Notes under the pieces: generated by a model | The model's input: only the letters and a program-made list of their open reading frames with translations | Databases searched by the model: none | What the model was told of the DNA's origin: nothing | Translations under genes and position numbers: made by a program | From: Scylla paramamosain | Taxonomy: Eukaryota; Arthropoda; Malacostraca; Decapoda; Portunidae | Assembly: GCF_035594125.1 (NCBI RefSeq) | Contig: NC_087181.1 | Span: 5,624,619 to 5,688,618, forward strand | Length of the DNA: 64,000 nucleotides | Direction: 5' to 3' | Shown: positions 35,715 through 50,497 of the stretch, one piece after another | How positions within the stretch are numbered: position 1 is the first letter of the stretch | Layout: each line of letters begins with the position of its first letter

Positions 35715-38700
35715 AAAGCTCAAAAACACTAACAATACTCGTTTTTTCCTGATGTACTTTCGTCTTCCCATATAGGGTGCTTTGCAAGAATTTTGCCTTT
35801 ATAGTACTTAACAATGTGAAAAAAACACTAAAAAAACGCTCATGGCAATGTTGTTCTATTTTTCCATCAAAAAAAAAAAAAAGTAATAATAATAATATTT
35901 ATGTGTTTTACCGTTTTCGTACCTAAAAAGTTCAGAAATACTTGTACTAGATAATATTTGTAACACTTGTTCGTAAGAACCTCAAAATCACTGAAAAGAT
36001 TTTGTAATGCTTTTTGTAATGCATTGTTTTTTTTGTATCCCATCCATTATTTTCCATGCATTTAAGCGTTTTGGTGCCTAAGAGCCTCAAAAAACACTCA
36101 AAAGACATGTTTCTTTTAATATCGTTTTGTTTTCCGTATAGGAAAACATAAATTTTGTCATTTTTGTATTAAAGAAACTCAAAGACAGTGAATAGGCACG
36201 TTTTTGGTTGTGTCATTCTGTTTCGTCTTGAAGTGTGTTTTGTAGTCGTTTTAGCGTTATGCTACGTAACAAGCTAAATAATAACACTCAAAAGGCAAAT
36301 TTTTGGTAATGTTATTTTATATTCAAAACTGAAAAAGTACTGTTGAGGTAATATCGATTTGTTTTTCTAAAAAAAAAAGAAGCTTTGTTTACATTTTTGC
36401 GTTTTGATACCTAACAGTGTGAAAAACATTCAAAACACACTTTTTTTCCTTTTTGTATAGCTGCTTCGTTTCTTCATGTAGAGTGCTCTTCACACGTTTT
36501 AGTGTTTAATTGCATAAGGTCAATAATTACGTTAAATTACGTTTTTTCTTTTTTTTCATCATATGGGGTATTATGCATGTATTTTGTCGCTTCCGTACCT
36601 AATAAGCTCAAGAACATTCTGAATAAACATTTTTGATAATGTTTTTTTTTTTTTTTTTAAAGCGATTTTTTCGTGCGTTTTAGCATTTTGATACGTAAGA
36701 AGCTCCTCACCAAGGAAAAGAAACTTTTTTGGAAATATTGTTTTGTATTCCAATATAATGGAATGGAAAAATTGAAAAAGACATTTCTGGTAATGTCGTT
36801 TTGCTTCCACATATACAGTGATCTGCCTTGATTTTGGCGTCTTTTCTACTTAACAATGTAAAAAAAAAAAAAAAAAAAAATCAAAATACACTTTTTTATT
36901 GGTAATGGTGTTCTGTTTCTCCATATGGAATACTATTCACGCGTTTTTTACTCTTGGTACCTAAGAATCTCAAAAACAGTCATAATATCGTTTATTTCAT
37001 CATATAGGGTAATTTCCATGCATTTTCATGTTTTTCTTCCTAATAAGCTCAAAAATACTGAAAACACAGATTTTTGCTGATGTTTTGCTAATTCCTGTTT
37101 CCTCATAAACTCTTTTGCATCCGCTTTAGTGTTTTGATACGTAAAAAGCTCAAAAACACTCAAAAGACAGTTTTTCGTTATGTTGTTTTATATTTTAATG
37201 TATGTTACTTTACATGCTTTTAAGCGATTTCGTGCCTAACACACTGAAAGACATTCAAAAGACACGTTTTTTGGTAATGTTATTTCGTTTCACCTATACA
37301 GTGCTTTCCATTGATTTTTTACATTTTAGTATCTAACAATCTGAAAAAAATAAATGTTTTTGATGATGTTATTCTGTTTCTCCATATAAAGTGCTATTCA
37401 CGCGTTTTATAGTTTTGGTACCTAAAAAGATACAAAGTACTCATAATACACGTTTTTCGTAATGTTTTTTTTGTTTTCTCTTATTGGGTACTTTGCATGC
37501 ATTTCCTGTTTTGGTACCCCGCCCCCCCAAAAAAAAGTAGTTTCTGGAAATTTTTTCCTGTTTCTCCCTATTAAATAGAGATCATTTAATCACGCGTTTT
37601 AGCGTTTTGTTACCAAAGAATCTAAGAAACACTTAAAATACATCTTTCTTATAATATCGATTTATTTCATATATAGGGTTGTTTGCATGCATTTTTGCGT
37701 TTTTGTACATAAGGAGCTCAAAAACACTAAAAGACACATTTCTGGTAATGCCGCTTTGTTTCATTTTATGGAATGCTTCGCATAGTTTATAACGTTGTGG
37801 TAATTAACAAGTAAAAAAAAAAAAACACCTTTTTTGTAATGTTTTTCTTTTCAATATAGAGTGATATTCATGTGTTTTAGTGTTTTGGTACCTAAAAATA
37901 AAAAAAAAAATAAAACAGAAATAGTCATTATGCTCGTACTCTCATAATGTCTTTTCGTTTCCCCATATAGAGTGGTTTGCATACATTTTGGTGTTTTATT
38001 ACGTAACGAGCTCAAACTCATCTACAACACACGTTTTTAGGAACATTTTTTCTGCTTCTTCAAATCACTCACTTGTTTTGTATGCATTTTGGCGTTTTGT
38101 TACTTCATGAAGTGAAAAAAGAAAAAAAAAACACCCAAACCCCCGTTTTTGGTAATATTCTGTTTCTCCGTATATATATATACGAGTATATATTTTTTTT
38201 TCTAAGGCGTTTTAGTGTTTTGGTACGATGAAACTCAGAAACACTCTTTATACACGTTTCTCGTAATATCATTTCGTTTCTTGATATAATATAAGGTACT
38301 TTTCATGTATTTTGGCGTTTTTCTATTTAAGAAATAAAAAAAAAAACACTCACAATCCATGATTTCGGTAATGTTATTCCGTTTGCCCATAAAGGATGTT
38401 TTGCATGCATTTGACCGTTTTGGTTGGGGGACAAAAAAAATGTAAAAAACATATAAGATACGTTTTTGTTAATCTTGAATTGCATTCCCATTTAGGATGC
38501 TTTTTATGCTTTGTAACGTTTTCGTGCCTAATATTCTCAAAAACACTCAAAACACACGTTTCTGTTTTTTATTTCCCAATATAGAGTGCTTTCCTTGCAT
38601 TTTGGTGTTTTGATTACTGACAATGTGAAATACTCTCAAAAATACAAGTTTTATGTATTGATCTGTTTCTCCATATAAAATACTATACTCGAGTTTTAGC

Positions 38701-38953
38701 ATTTTGTTACTTAAGAATCTAAAAAGAAACACTCATAGTACACGTTTCTGATAATATAATTTTGTTTCATCATATATGGTGCTTTTCATGCATTTTGAGT
38801 TTTTTTTTCTAAAAAGATAAAAATACTAAAAATGTACATTTTTGGAAATGTTATTCTGTTTCTCCATTAGAATGTTTTTCATGTGTTTCAGTATTTTGGT
38901 ACGTAAGAAGTTCCTAAACACTCCAAAGAAATGTTTTTGGTATTGTTGTGTTA

Positions 38954-39007
38954 AAAAAGCATGGAAACCACTCTATATGTTAATATAGAGTGGTTTCCAT
39001 GCTTTTT
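38954..39007. repeat. Perfect 25-bp hairpin (fold-back) in the satellite
   Basis: The arms, 38954-38978 and 38983-39007, are exact reverse complements (AAAAAGCATGGAAACC against GGTTTCCATGCTTTTT) around a 4-nt loop GTTA. The right arm is the normal C-type monomer segment. The left arm is an extra inverted copy of it inserted after TGTTGTGTT. This looks like a templated fold-back event. Confidence 0.93.
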
Positions 39008-39425
39008 AATGTTTTGGTGCCTAACTCGCTCAAAAATACTCAAACGACACGTTTCTGGTCATGTTATTTTGTCAAAACTTAATACACGTGTCTCGTAATG
39101 TCTTCTCGTTTTCCCTTATTAGATGCTTTGTATATATTTTGGCGTTTTGGTACCTAACAAAGTAAAATACACTCAAAACAAACGTTTTCAGTAATTTTCT
39201 GTTTATCAATATAGAATGTGATTTACGCGTTTTAACCATTTGGTACGTTAGAAGCTCAGGAACATTTATAATACATATTTCTTTTAATATCGATTCATTT
39301 CCGAAACAGATTATTTTTCATTCATTTTAGAATTTTTGTACGTAACAAGCTCAAAACAATGAAAATATACGTTATTAGTAATGCTATTTGGTTTAAATAA
39401 ACTGCGTTTTGCCTTCTTTTTTAAG

Positions 39426-40548
39426 TATCTGTGCGTGTCAGTTATCAAAACGGTAAAAATCATGTGGAAAAAAAAATATTACCAAAAACGTGTAATATGA
39501 CCGTTTTCGAGCTTCTTAGTTACCAAAACGCAAAAAAACACGTATAAAGCACTCTATATGGAGAAACAAAAAAAAAGCAATAAAAACATGTATTTCTGAG
39601 GGTTTATCGCACTGTTTGGTACTAAACATTACAAGAAAAGTGTCTTTGAATGTTTTTCAGTGTGTTAGGAACTAAAATGTTAAAAAGCAATGAAAGCATC
39701 ATATTTGGGAATACAAAAAAAAAAAAAAAAAAATTACCAAAAAAAAAAAAAAAAACGCGTATTTCATTGTTATAAGGTTCTTCCATACCAAAACGCTGAA
39801 ACATATGGAAAACTCCTTTTATGGACAAACATTACCAAAACCGTAAATTTGACTGTTTTCTAGCTTATTACATACAAAAACGTCAAAATGTATGCTAAGT
39901 ACTCTACATGGGGAAGCGAAACGATATTACCAGAAACGTGTATAATGCTTCATAGGTATCAAAACACTAAAACCCCTGAAAAACACTGTATGGAAACAAA
40001 CAACAACATTACCGAAAACGTGTAACTTGAGTGTTTTTCGCCTTGTTAGGTACCAAAACACTAAAATGAATCTAAAGCACGTGATTTCAAGAAACCGAAT
40101 AAGGTTTCCAATAACGTGTACTGTAAGATAGTTTGTGCTCGTTAGGTACCAAAACGCAAAAATGCATGCAGACCACTATATAAGGGAAAGAAATGACATT
40201 ATGAGAAGCGTGTATAATTATTATTTTTGAGCTCTTTTATTCCCAAATAGCAAAATTGCGTGAATAGCGCTCTATATGGAGAAATATAATAACATTACCA
40301 AAAAACGTGTATTTTGAGTGTTTTCCCATTGATAGATACCTAAACGTAAAAAAAATATGAAAAACACTCAATATCGGGAAACGAAATAACCTTACCAGAA
40401 ACATGTTTTAAGGGGATTTTGAGCGTGTTAGGTACCAGAACTCTAGAAATCATGTGAAATAAAACTATACTTCAGGAAACGTATATTCTGATTGTTTTAA
40501 AACTTCTTAAGTACCAAAACGCAAAAACATGTGAATAGCACTCTATAT

Positions 40549-40587
<39 letters not shown>

Positions 40588-43510
40588 CTGCATTAACAAA
40601 TACGCGTAATTTAAATGTTTTTGAGCTTCTTACGAATGAAAGCGATGGAAAGTACCCGTTATTGTGAAACGAAAATATATTACCAAAAAACGTGTAAAAT
40701 GAGTGTTTATGTTCTTTATAGGTACCAAAACTAAAACGTGTGAAAAGCACTATATGGAAAAACGGAACATTACCAAAAAAGAGTGTTTTAAGTGTTTTCA
40801 CCTTGTTCAGTAAGAAAACGACAAAAAGCTTAAAAAAAAAGAATAAAAGTAAAAGAAAAAAAGTTACCAAAAAATGTGCATGCAGAAGTTACCAAAAACG
40901 TGCATGCAAAAAAAAAAAAAAGCTTAATAGAGAACGAAAAAAAAAAAAAAAACATTACTGAAAACAAGTGTTTGAGATTGTCAGATACAAATTCAGCCAA
41001 AATGCATGGAAATTGCCCTATATAGGGTAACGAACATGAACTGTGTATGAACGAACAGAAATGCATATTATGAGTGCATTTGAGCTTTTTAAGCACCAAA
41101 ACTGTAAGACGCATGAATAACATTTTATATGGAGAAAGAGCCACATTACCAAAAACGTGTATTTTGACTGCTTTCCACATTGTTAACTACCTCATTGCCA
41201 AAATGCATGCAGATCTCTCATCTCTCTTTGGAAATTAAAATCACATTTCAAGAATTATGTCTTCTAAGTGTCTTTAGGAGTGTGTTAGGAACCATAACGC
41301 TAAAAAGCATGTAAACAACCAATATGAAAAAAAAAAACGTGTCTTTGCAGTGTTTCTTTGGTACTTACCAAAACACTCAAAGGCATGTCAAACATCCTTT
41401 ATAAAAAAAACACAGTAATTTACCAAAAACGTGTTTTGAGTGTTTTCTGAGCTTCTTACGTAAAAAAAAATACCAAAATATATATAAAGTACACAATATG
41501 GGGAAATAAAAGAACATTACGTGAGGTGTATTTTGAATGTTTTTTTTTTTTACCTTCTTAGATACCATTACGGTAAAAGATAAGAATAGCACTCTATATG
41601 GAGAAACAGTACATCACAAAAAAAATATATATATTCTTAGTGTTTTCACGTAGTTAGGTACCAAAATACCAAATTACATGGAAATCACCTTCTATGGTGA
41701 AACGAAAAGATATTTCCAAAAATATGTCTTTTAAGTGTTTACGCATCAAAACGCTAAAAATATTACGCATCAAAACGCTAAAAAAAAAAGCATGGAAAGC
41801 TCTCGTAAAAGAAAATAACATCCTCAAAAAACGTGTCTTTCGAGATATTTTCAACTAGTTACGTTCCAAACGGTAAAATGCACACAAAATACCTTTTATG
41901 GAGAAACAGAATAACATTACCCCCCAAAAAAAAAGTATTTTGAGTGTTTTTGAGCTTGTTGCGTGCAAAAACGCTAAAATGCATGCAGTGTAACCTATAT
42001 GGGAAAACGAAAGTATATTACGTGAAACGCGTAGTAGGAGTGTCTTTGAGCTTCTTAGGTACCAAAAATGTGAAAACTCGTTAATAACACTCTATATGGA
42101 GAAACAGAGCAACATTTCCGTATACGTACATTTTGTGAGATTTTTTTTTTTTTTTACATTTTTAGGTACCAAAACGCCAAAATGCACGCAGTCCTCTAAA
42201 TAGGAAAACAAAACATTACAAGAAATGTATCTTTTAAGTGAAAATGTACATGATAGACAATAGAACGATAAAAAGCATGGAAAGCAATATAATACAGGAA
42301 AATTAAAAAAATACCAAAAAAGCGTCGTTTTTTTTGGTTACATAACAAATCGGTAAAACGCATGCAAAACAACGTTTATGGAGAAATAGAGTAACATTAC
42401 AAAAGTTTTTGAGTTTCTTGCGTACAAAAATGCCAAAATGCATAAAAAAAATAACCTATATGGGGAAACGAAAAGACATTACGATAAACGTGTATTATGA
42501 GTGTTTTTGAGTTTCTTAAGTACCAAAACGCTAAAACGCATGAACAGCTCTTTATATGGAGAAACAGAACATCAACAAAAATATGTATTTTAAGTGTATT
42601 TCAGATTGTTTAAGAAAAAGTCAATATGCACGAAAAGCACCGTATATATGAAAAGGACATTTCAATAAATGTTTCTGTTGAATGTTTATGAACGTGTTAG
42701 GCACCAAAACGCTAAGCACCAAAAAGCATTTAAAAATAGCCTATATGGAAAAACTTCTTTTTTCAGTGTATTTAAGCAACTTACGTACCAAAACGCTAAA
42801 ACACAGGCCAAGAAAAACACCCTTTATAGAGAAATAGTATAACTTTATGAAAATGTGAATTTTCATAGTTTTTGAGCTTGTTACGAAGAAAAATACTATA
42901 ATGCATGGAAAGTACTCGAAAACGAAAAGACACTAAAATATATGATGGTTTTTGAGATTTTTACGTATCAAAACGCTAGAACACATAAACAGGAACTTAT
43001 ATGAAATAGGGAACAAGATTTTCAGAAACGTGTTTTTTTAAGTGTTTATGAGAGTGCTAGCCACGAAAAAAAAAAAAAAATCTAAAAAGCATGGAAAGCA
43101 CCCTGTACATGAAAACAAAACATTACCAGAAACGTCTCGTTTCAAGTGTTTTTCAGTTACTTACATACCAAAACCCTTACAAGCATGCAAAACTTCTTTT
43201 ATGGAGGAACGGAATAACACTATCAAGAACAAGTATTGTGATTGTTTTAAATATTGTTAAGTAGTAAAACGCCAAAATGCATGCAAAGTACCTTTAATGG
43301 GGATACGGGTATCATTAGAGTTTTTGAGCTTATTAGGTACCAAAACACTGAAACGCATGATTAACACTCTATATAGACAAACATATCAGCATTACGAAAA
43401 ACATGTATTTTCAGTGTATTCCACATTGTTATGTACCAAATCGAAAAAATGCAAGAAAAGCACCTTATATATGGGAAGGAAACGAGATTTCCAAGAACAC
43501 GTTTTCTAAG
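39426..43510 (-). repeat. Satellite array, minus block before the LINE
   Basis: Minus-orientation satellite. About 40030-40590 is a direct paralogue of about 25280-25800. The last part (43410-43510), together with 46788-46893, is paralogous to 23330-23520, which shows the array was continuous before the retrotransposon inserted. A short tandem duplication of TACGCATCAAAACGCTAAAA lies near 41744-41785. Confidence 0.88.
40550..40585. repeat. (CA)n microsatellite in the satellite
   Basis: About 17 CA units in an E-type monomer, after CTCTATATGA. The two related copies (near 25800 and 54230) lack an expansion at this exact place. Confidence 0.95.
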
Positions 43511-46500
43511 GAGGAGGCAGTAGACACCTGCCGAAACGATAACTACTCCCAGTGAGGTCTAAAGCACTGTTCAGGGGGTGCTGTGAACTTATCATTAAAC
43601 CCAGCTGTGACCTCACTGAACGTTTCCCTTTGTGTCTCACAACACAAGGGGGTAGTCACAGCCTGCCCTCTAAAGACAACTCTCTTCCTCCACACAAAAC
43701 TACAAGCACCTAATAACACACACACCCTTCACTCAAAAAATTTTAAAATCATGGCGACTCCTACACCAGCCTCGGAGTCCCCATCTGGGGAGGGGACCAT
43801 AAATGTCCCCAGGTCGGACTGCCTTTCCGTCGACGACCCTAAGTGTCTTGACACCCCCTTCAACTTTTTCTTCATTAACTTCTGCAACATTCGCGGTCTA
43901 AGATCAAATTTTCAATCTGTAGAACACCACCTCTCCTCTTCTAAACCTCATCTTCTTTTCCTCACTGAAACTCAGGTGTCTGAGGCAACTGACAGTAGCC
44001 CCTTTTCTGTTCCCTCCTACTTTCTCTATCCTCATTGTCGATCCAAAGCTGGATGCTGCGTTTATGTGCGCAATGACTTAACCTGCTCTCGTGCCCACGC
44101 TCTTGAATCTTCCGAGTTTTCCACCATCTGGCTACGACTACAGAGTCATTCTCATACTAAATTTATCTGTGCTGTATACCTCTCTCCTAACTCCTCTGAC
44201 TATAAGAAATTCTTTGACTACTTAACTTCCAAAGTGGAGCACATTCTGACCCTCTTCCCTTTTGCAGAGATCTCCATTCTTGGAGACTTCAATGTTCACC
44301 ACCAGCTTTGGCTTTCCTCTCCCTTCACTGACCATCCTGGTGAACTAGCCTACAACTTTGCTATCCTCCATGACCTAGAGCAATTGGTGCAACACCCTAC
44401 TCGTATTTCTGACCGTCTTGGAGATACGCCCAACATTCTTGACCTTTTCCTGACCTCTAATCCTTCTGCTTATGCTGTCACCCTTTCTTCTCCGTTGGGC
44501 TCCTCCGATCACAATCTCATATCTTTATCTTGTCCTATCACTCCAATCCCTCCTCAGGATCCCCCTAAGCGAAGGTGCCTCTGGCGTTTTGCCTCTGCTA
44601 GTTGGGGGGACCTGAGGAGGTATTTTGCTGATTTTCCTTGGAATGACTACTGCTTCCGTGTCAGAGACCCGTCTTTGTGTGCTGAGCACATAACAGAGGT
44701 GATAGTGTCTGGCATGGAGGCGTACATTCCTCACTCTTTTTCTCGTCCTAAACCTTCTAAACCTTGGTTTAACACAGCTTGTTCTCGTGCTATACATGAT
44801 AGAGAGGTGGCCCAGAAAAGGTACTTAAGCCTTCCTTCACCAGAATCTCATGCACTTTATATTTCTGCCCGGAACCATGCCAAGTCTGTTCTCCAACTAG
44901 CCAAAAACTCCTTCATTAACAGAAAATGTCAAAACCTTTCAAGATCTAACTCCCCTCGTGATTTCTGGCATCTAGCCAAAAATATCTCCAATAACTTTGC
45001 TTCTTCTTCTTTCCCTCCTCTACTTCAACCAGATGGCACCACTGTTATCACATCTATTTCTAAAGCTGAACTTTTTGCTCAAACCTTTGCTAAAAACGCT
45101 ACCTTGGACGATTCTGGGCTTGTTCCTCCCTCTCCTCCACCCTCTGACTACTTCATGCCACGTATTAAAATTTTTCGTAATGATGTTTTCCATGCCCTCG
45201 CTGGTCTAAACCCTCGGAAGGCTTATGGACCTGATGGGGTCCCTCCTATTGTTCTCCGAAACTGTGCCTCCGTGCTTGCACCTTGCCTAGTCAAACTCTT
45301 TCAGCTCTGTCTGTCAACATCTACCTTTCCTTCTTGCTGGAAGTTTGCCTACATTCAACCTGTTCCTAAAAAGGGTGACCGCTCTAATCCCTCAAACTAC
45401 CGTCCAATTGCTTTAATTTCCTGCCTATCTAAAGTTTTTGAATCTATCCTCAACAGGAAGATTCTTAAACATCTATCACTTCACAACCTTCTATCTGATC
45501 GCCAGTATGGGTTCCGTCAAGGCCGCTCTACTGGTGATCTTCTGGCTTTCCTTACTGAGTCTTGGTCATCCTCTTTTAGAGACTTTGGTGAAACTTTTGC
45601 TGTTGCCTTGGACATATCAAAAGCCTTTGATAGAGTCTGGCACAAAGCTTTGATTTCCAAACTACCCTCCTACGGTTTCTATCCTTCTCTCTGTAACTTC
45701 ATCTCAAATTTCCTTTCTGACCGTTCTATTGCTGCTGTGGTAGACGGTCACTGTTCTTCTCCTAAATCTATTAACAGTGGTGTTCCTCAGGGTTCTGTCC
45801 TGTCACCCACTCTCTTCTTATTATTCATTAATGATCTTCTAAACCAAACTTCTTGTCCTATCCACTCCTATGCTGATGATACCACCCTGCACTTTTCCAC
45901 GTCTTTTCATAGACGTCCAACCCTTCAGGAGGTAAACATATCACGCAGGGAAGCCACAGAACGCCTGACTTCTGATCTTTCTAAAATTTCTGATTGGGGC
46001 AGAGCAAACTTGGTATTGTTCAATGCCTCAAAAACTCAATTCCTCCATCTATCAACTCGACACAATCTTCCAGACAACTATCCCCTCTTCTTCAATGACA
46101 CTCAACTGTCCCCCTCTTCTACACTGAACATCCTCGGTCTGTCCTTTACTTATAATCTGAACTGGAAACTTCACATCTCATCTCTAGCTAAAACAGCTTC
46201 TATGAAGTTAGGTGTTCTGAGACGTCTCCGCCAGTTTTTCTCACCCCCCCAGCTGCTAACTTTGTACAAGGGCCTTATCCGTCCATGTATGGAGTATGCT
46301 TCACATGTCTGGGGGGGTTCCACTCATACTGCTCTTCTAGACAGGGTGGAATCAAAAGCTTTTCGTCTCATCAACTCCTCTCCTCTAACTGACTGTCTTC
46401 AGCCCCTCTCTCACCGCCGCAATGTTGCATATCTAGCTGTCTTCTACCGCTATTTTCATGCCAACTGCTCTTCTGATCTTGCTAACTGCATGCCTCCCCT

Positions 46501-46787
46501 CCTTCCGCGGCCTCGCTGCACGCTGTCCACCTCTCTAACGCAAGAGTTAACCAGTATTCTCAATCATTCACCCCTTTCTCTGGTGAACTCTGGAACTCCC
46601 TGCCTTCTTCTGTATTTCCACCTTCCTATGACTTGAATTCCTTCAAGAGGGAGGTTTCAAGACACTTATCCACCAATTTTTGACCACTGCTTTGACCCTT
46701 TTAAGGGACTGGCATTTCAGTGGGCATTTTTTTTATTAGATTTTTGTTGCCCTTGGCCAGTATCCTTCCTACATAAAAAAAAAAAAA
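43511..46787 (+). mobile_element. Nearly complete non-LTR retrotransposon (AP-endonuclease LINE, jockey/CR1-like)
   Basis: The satellite stops after GTTTTCTAAG and resumes with GTGTTTATGAGCG, so the element spans about 3.28 kb. It has a 5' leader of about 240 bp, one long ORF, a 3' region ending GTTGCCCTTGGCCAG and a poly-A tail (46775-46787). There are no long terminal repeats, gag, protease or integrase, so it is not a retrovirus. No ORF1 is present, so it is either a single-ORF element or 5'-truncated; the two longest other copies are cut too short to tell. Comparison with the paralogous empty site at about 23425-23450 shows almost no target-site duplication (at most 3 bp, AAG). Its clade is uncertain: jockey-like naming is common for such proteins, while the C-terminal LWNSLP-type tail recalls CR1/L2-like elements. 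Confidence 0.92.
43751..46636 (+). CDS. Retrotransposon polyprotein: AP endonuclease plus reverse transcriptase
   Basis: 961 codons from the first in-frame ATG, which has a good context (AAAATCATGG); the frame is open for 56 codons further upstream but without an ATG. The AP-like endonuclease occupies about residues 38-265, with N46 (NIRGL), E73 (LTETQ), the GDFN block at 178-181 and the catalytic SDHN at 252-255. The RT spans about 475-740, with YGPDGVPP (492-499), NYRPI (549-553), GFRQGRST (587-594), the first catalytic Asp at 621 in [15 protein letters not shown] (676-682) and YADD at 707-710. All the catalytic residues I can name are present. A net 28-bp deletion at about 46521 shifts the frame after residue 924, so the last 37 residues are out of frame. 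The family C-terminus ([19 protein letters not shown]) is still readable in another frame up to a TGA at 46681-46683. The enzyme would nick DNA and copy its own RNA at the target. Whether this copy is active is unknown. Confidence 0.88.
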   Translation: MATPTPASESPSGEGTINVPRSDCLSVDDPKCLDTPFNFFFINFCNIRGLRSNFQSVEHHLSSSKPHLLFLTETQVSEATDSSPFSVPSYFLYPHCRSKAGCCVYVRNDLTCSRAHALESSEFSTIWLRLQSHSHTKFICAVYLSPNSSDYKKFFDYLTSKVEHILTLFPFAEISILGDFNVHHQLWLSSPFTDHPGELAYNFAILHDLEQLVQHPTRISDRLGDTPNILDLFLTSNPSAYAVTLSSPLGSSDHNLISLSCPITPIPPQDPPKRRCLWRFASASWGDLRRYFADFPWNDYCFRVRDPSLCAEHITEVIVSGMEAYIPHSFSRPKPSKPWFNTACSRAIHDREVAQKRYLSLPSPESHALYISARNHAKSVLQLAKNSFINRKCQNLSRSNSPRDFWHLAKNISNNFASSSFPPLLQPDGTTVITSISKAELFAQTFAKNATLDDSGLVPPSPPPSDYFMPRIKIFRNDVFHALAGLNPRKAYGPDGVPPIVLRNCASVLAPCLVKLFQLCLSTSTFPSCWKFAYIQPVPKKGDRSNPSNYRPIALISCLSKVFESILNRKILKHLSLHNLLSDRQYGFRQGRSTGDLLAFLTESWSSSFRDFGETFAVALDISKAFDRVWHKALISKLPSYGFYPSLCNFISNFLSDRSIAAVVDGHCSSPKSINSGVPQGSVLSPTLFLLFINDLLNQTSCPIHSYADDTTLHFSTSFHRRPTLQEVNISRREATERLTSDLSKISDWGRANLVLFNASKTQFLHLSTRHNLPDNYPLFFNDTQLSPSSTLNILGLSFTYNLNWKLHISSLAKTASMKLGVLRRLRQFFSPPQLLTLYKGLIRPCMEYASHVWGGSTHTALLDRVESKAFRLINSSPLTDCLQPLSHRRNVAYLAVFYRYFHANCSSDLANCMPPLLPRPRCTLSTSLTQELTSILNHSPLSLVNSGTPCLLLYFHLPMT

Positions 46788-50497
<3,710 letters not shown>

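Noticed and set aside
43583..43750. Upstream extension of the retrotransposon ORF by 56 codons
   Set aside because: The extension starts at GTG rather than ATG. The first ATG, with good context, is at 43751, so the extension is treated as leader unless an ORF starting further upstream is shown.
43511..46787. Endogenous retrovirus or LTR element, because of the YADD motif
   Set aside because: There are no terminal repeats, gag, protease, RNase H-integrase order or primer-binding site. An AP-type endonuclease upstream of the RT and a poly-A tail identify a LINE.
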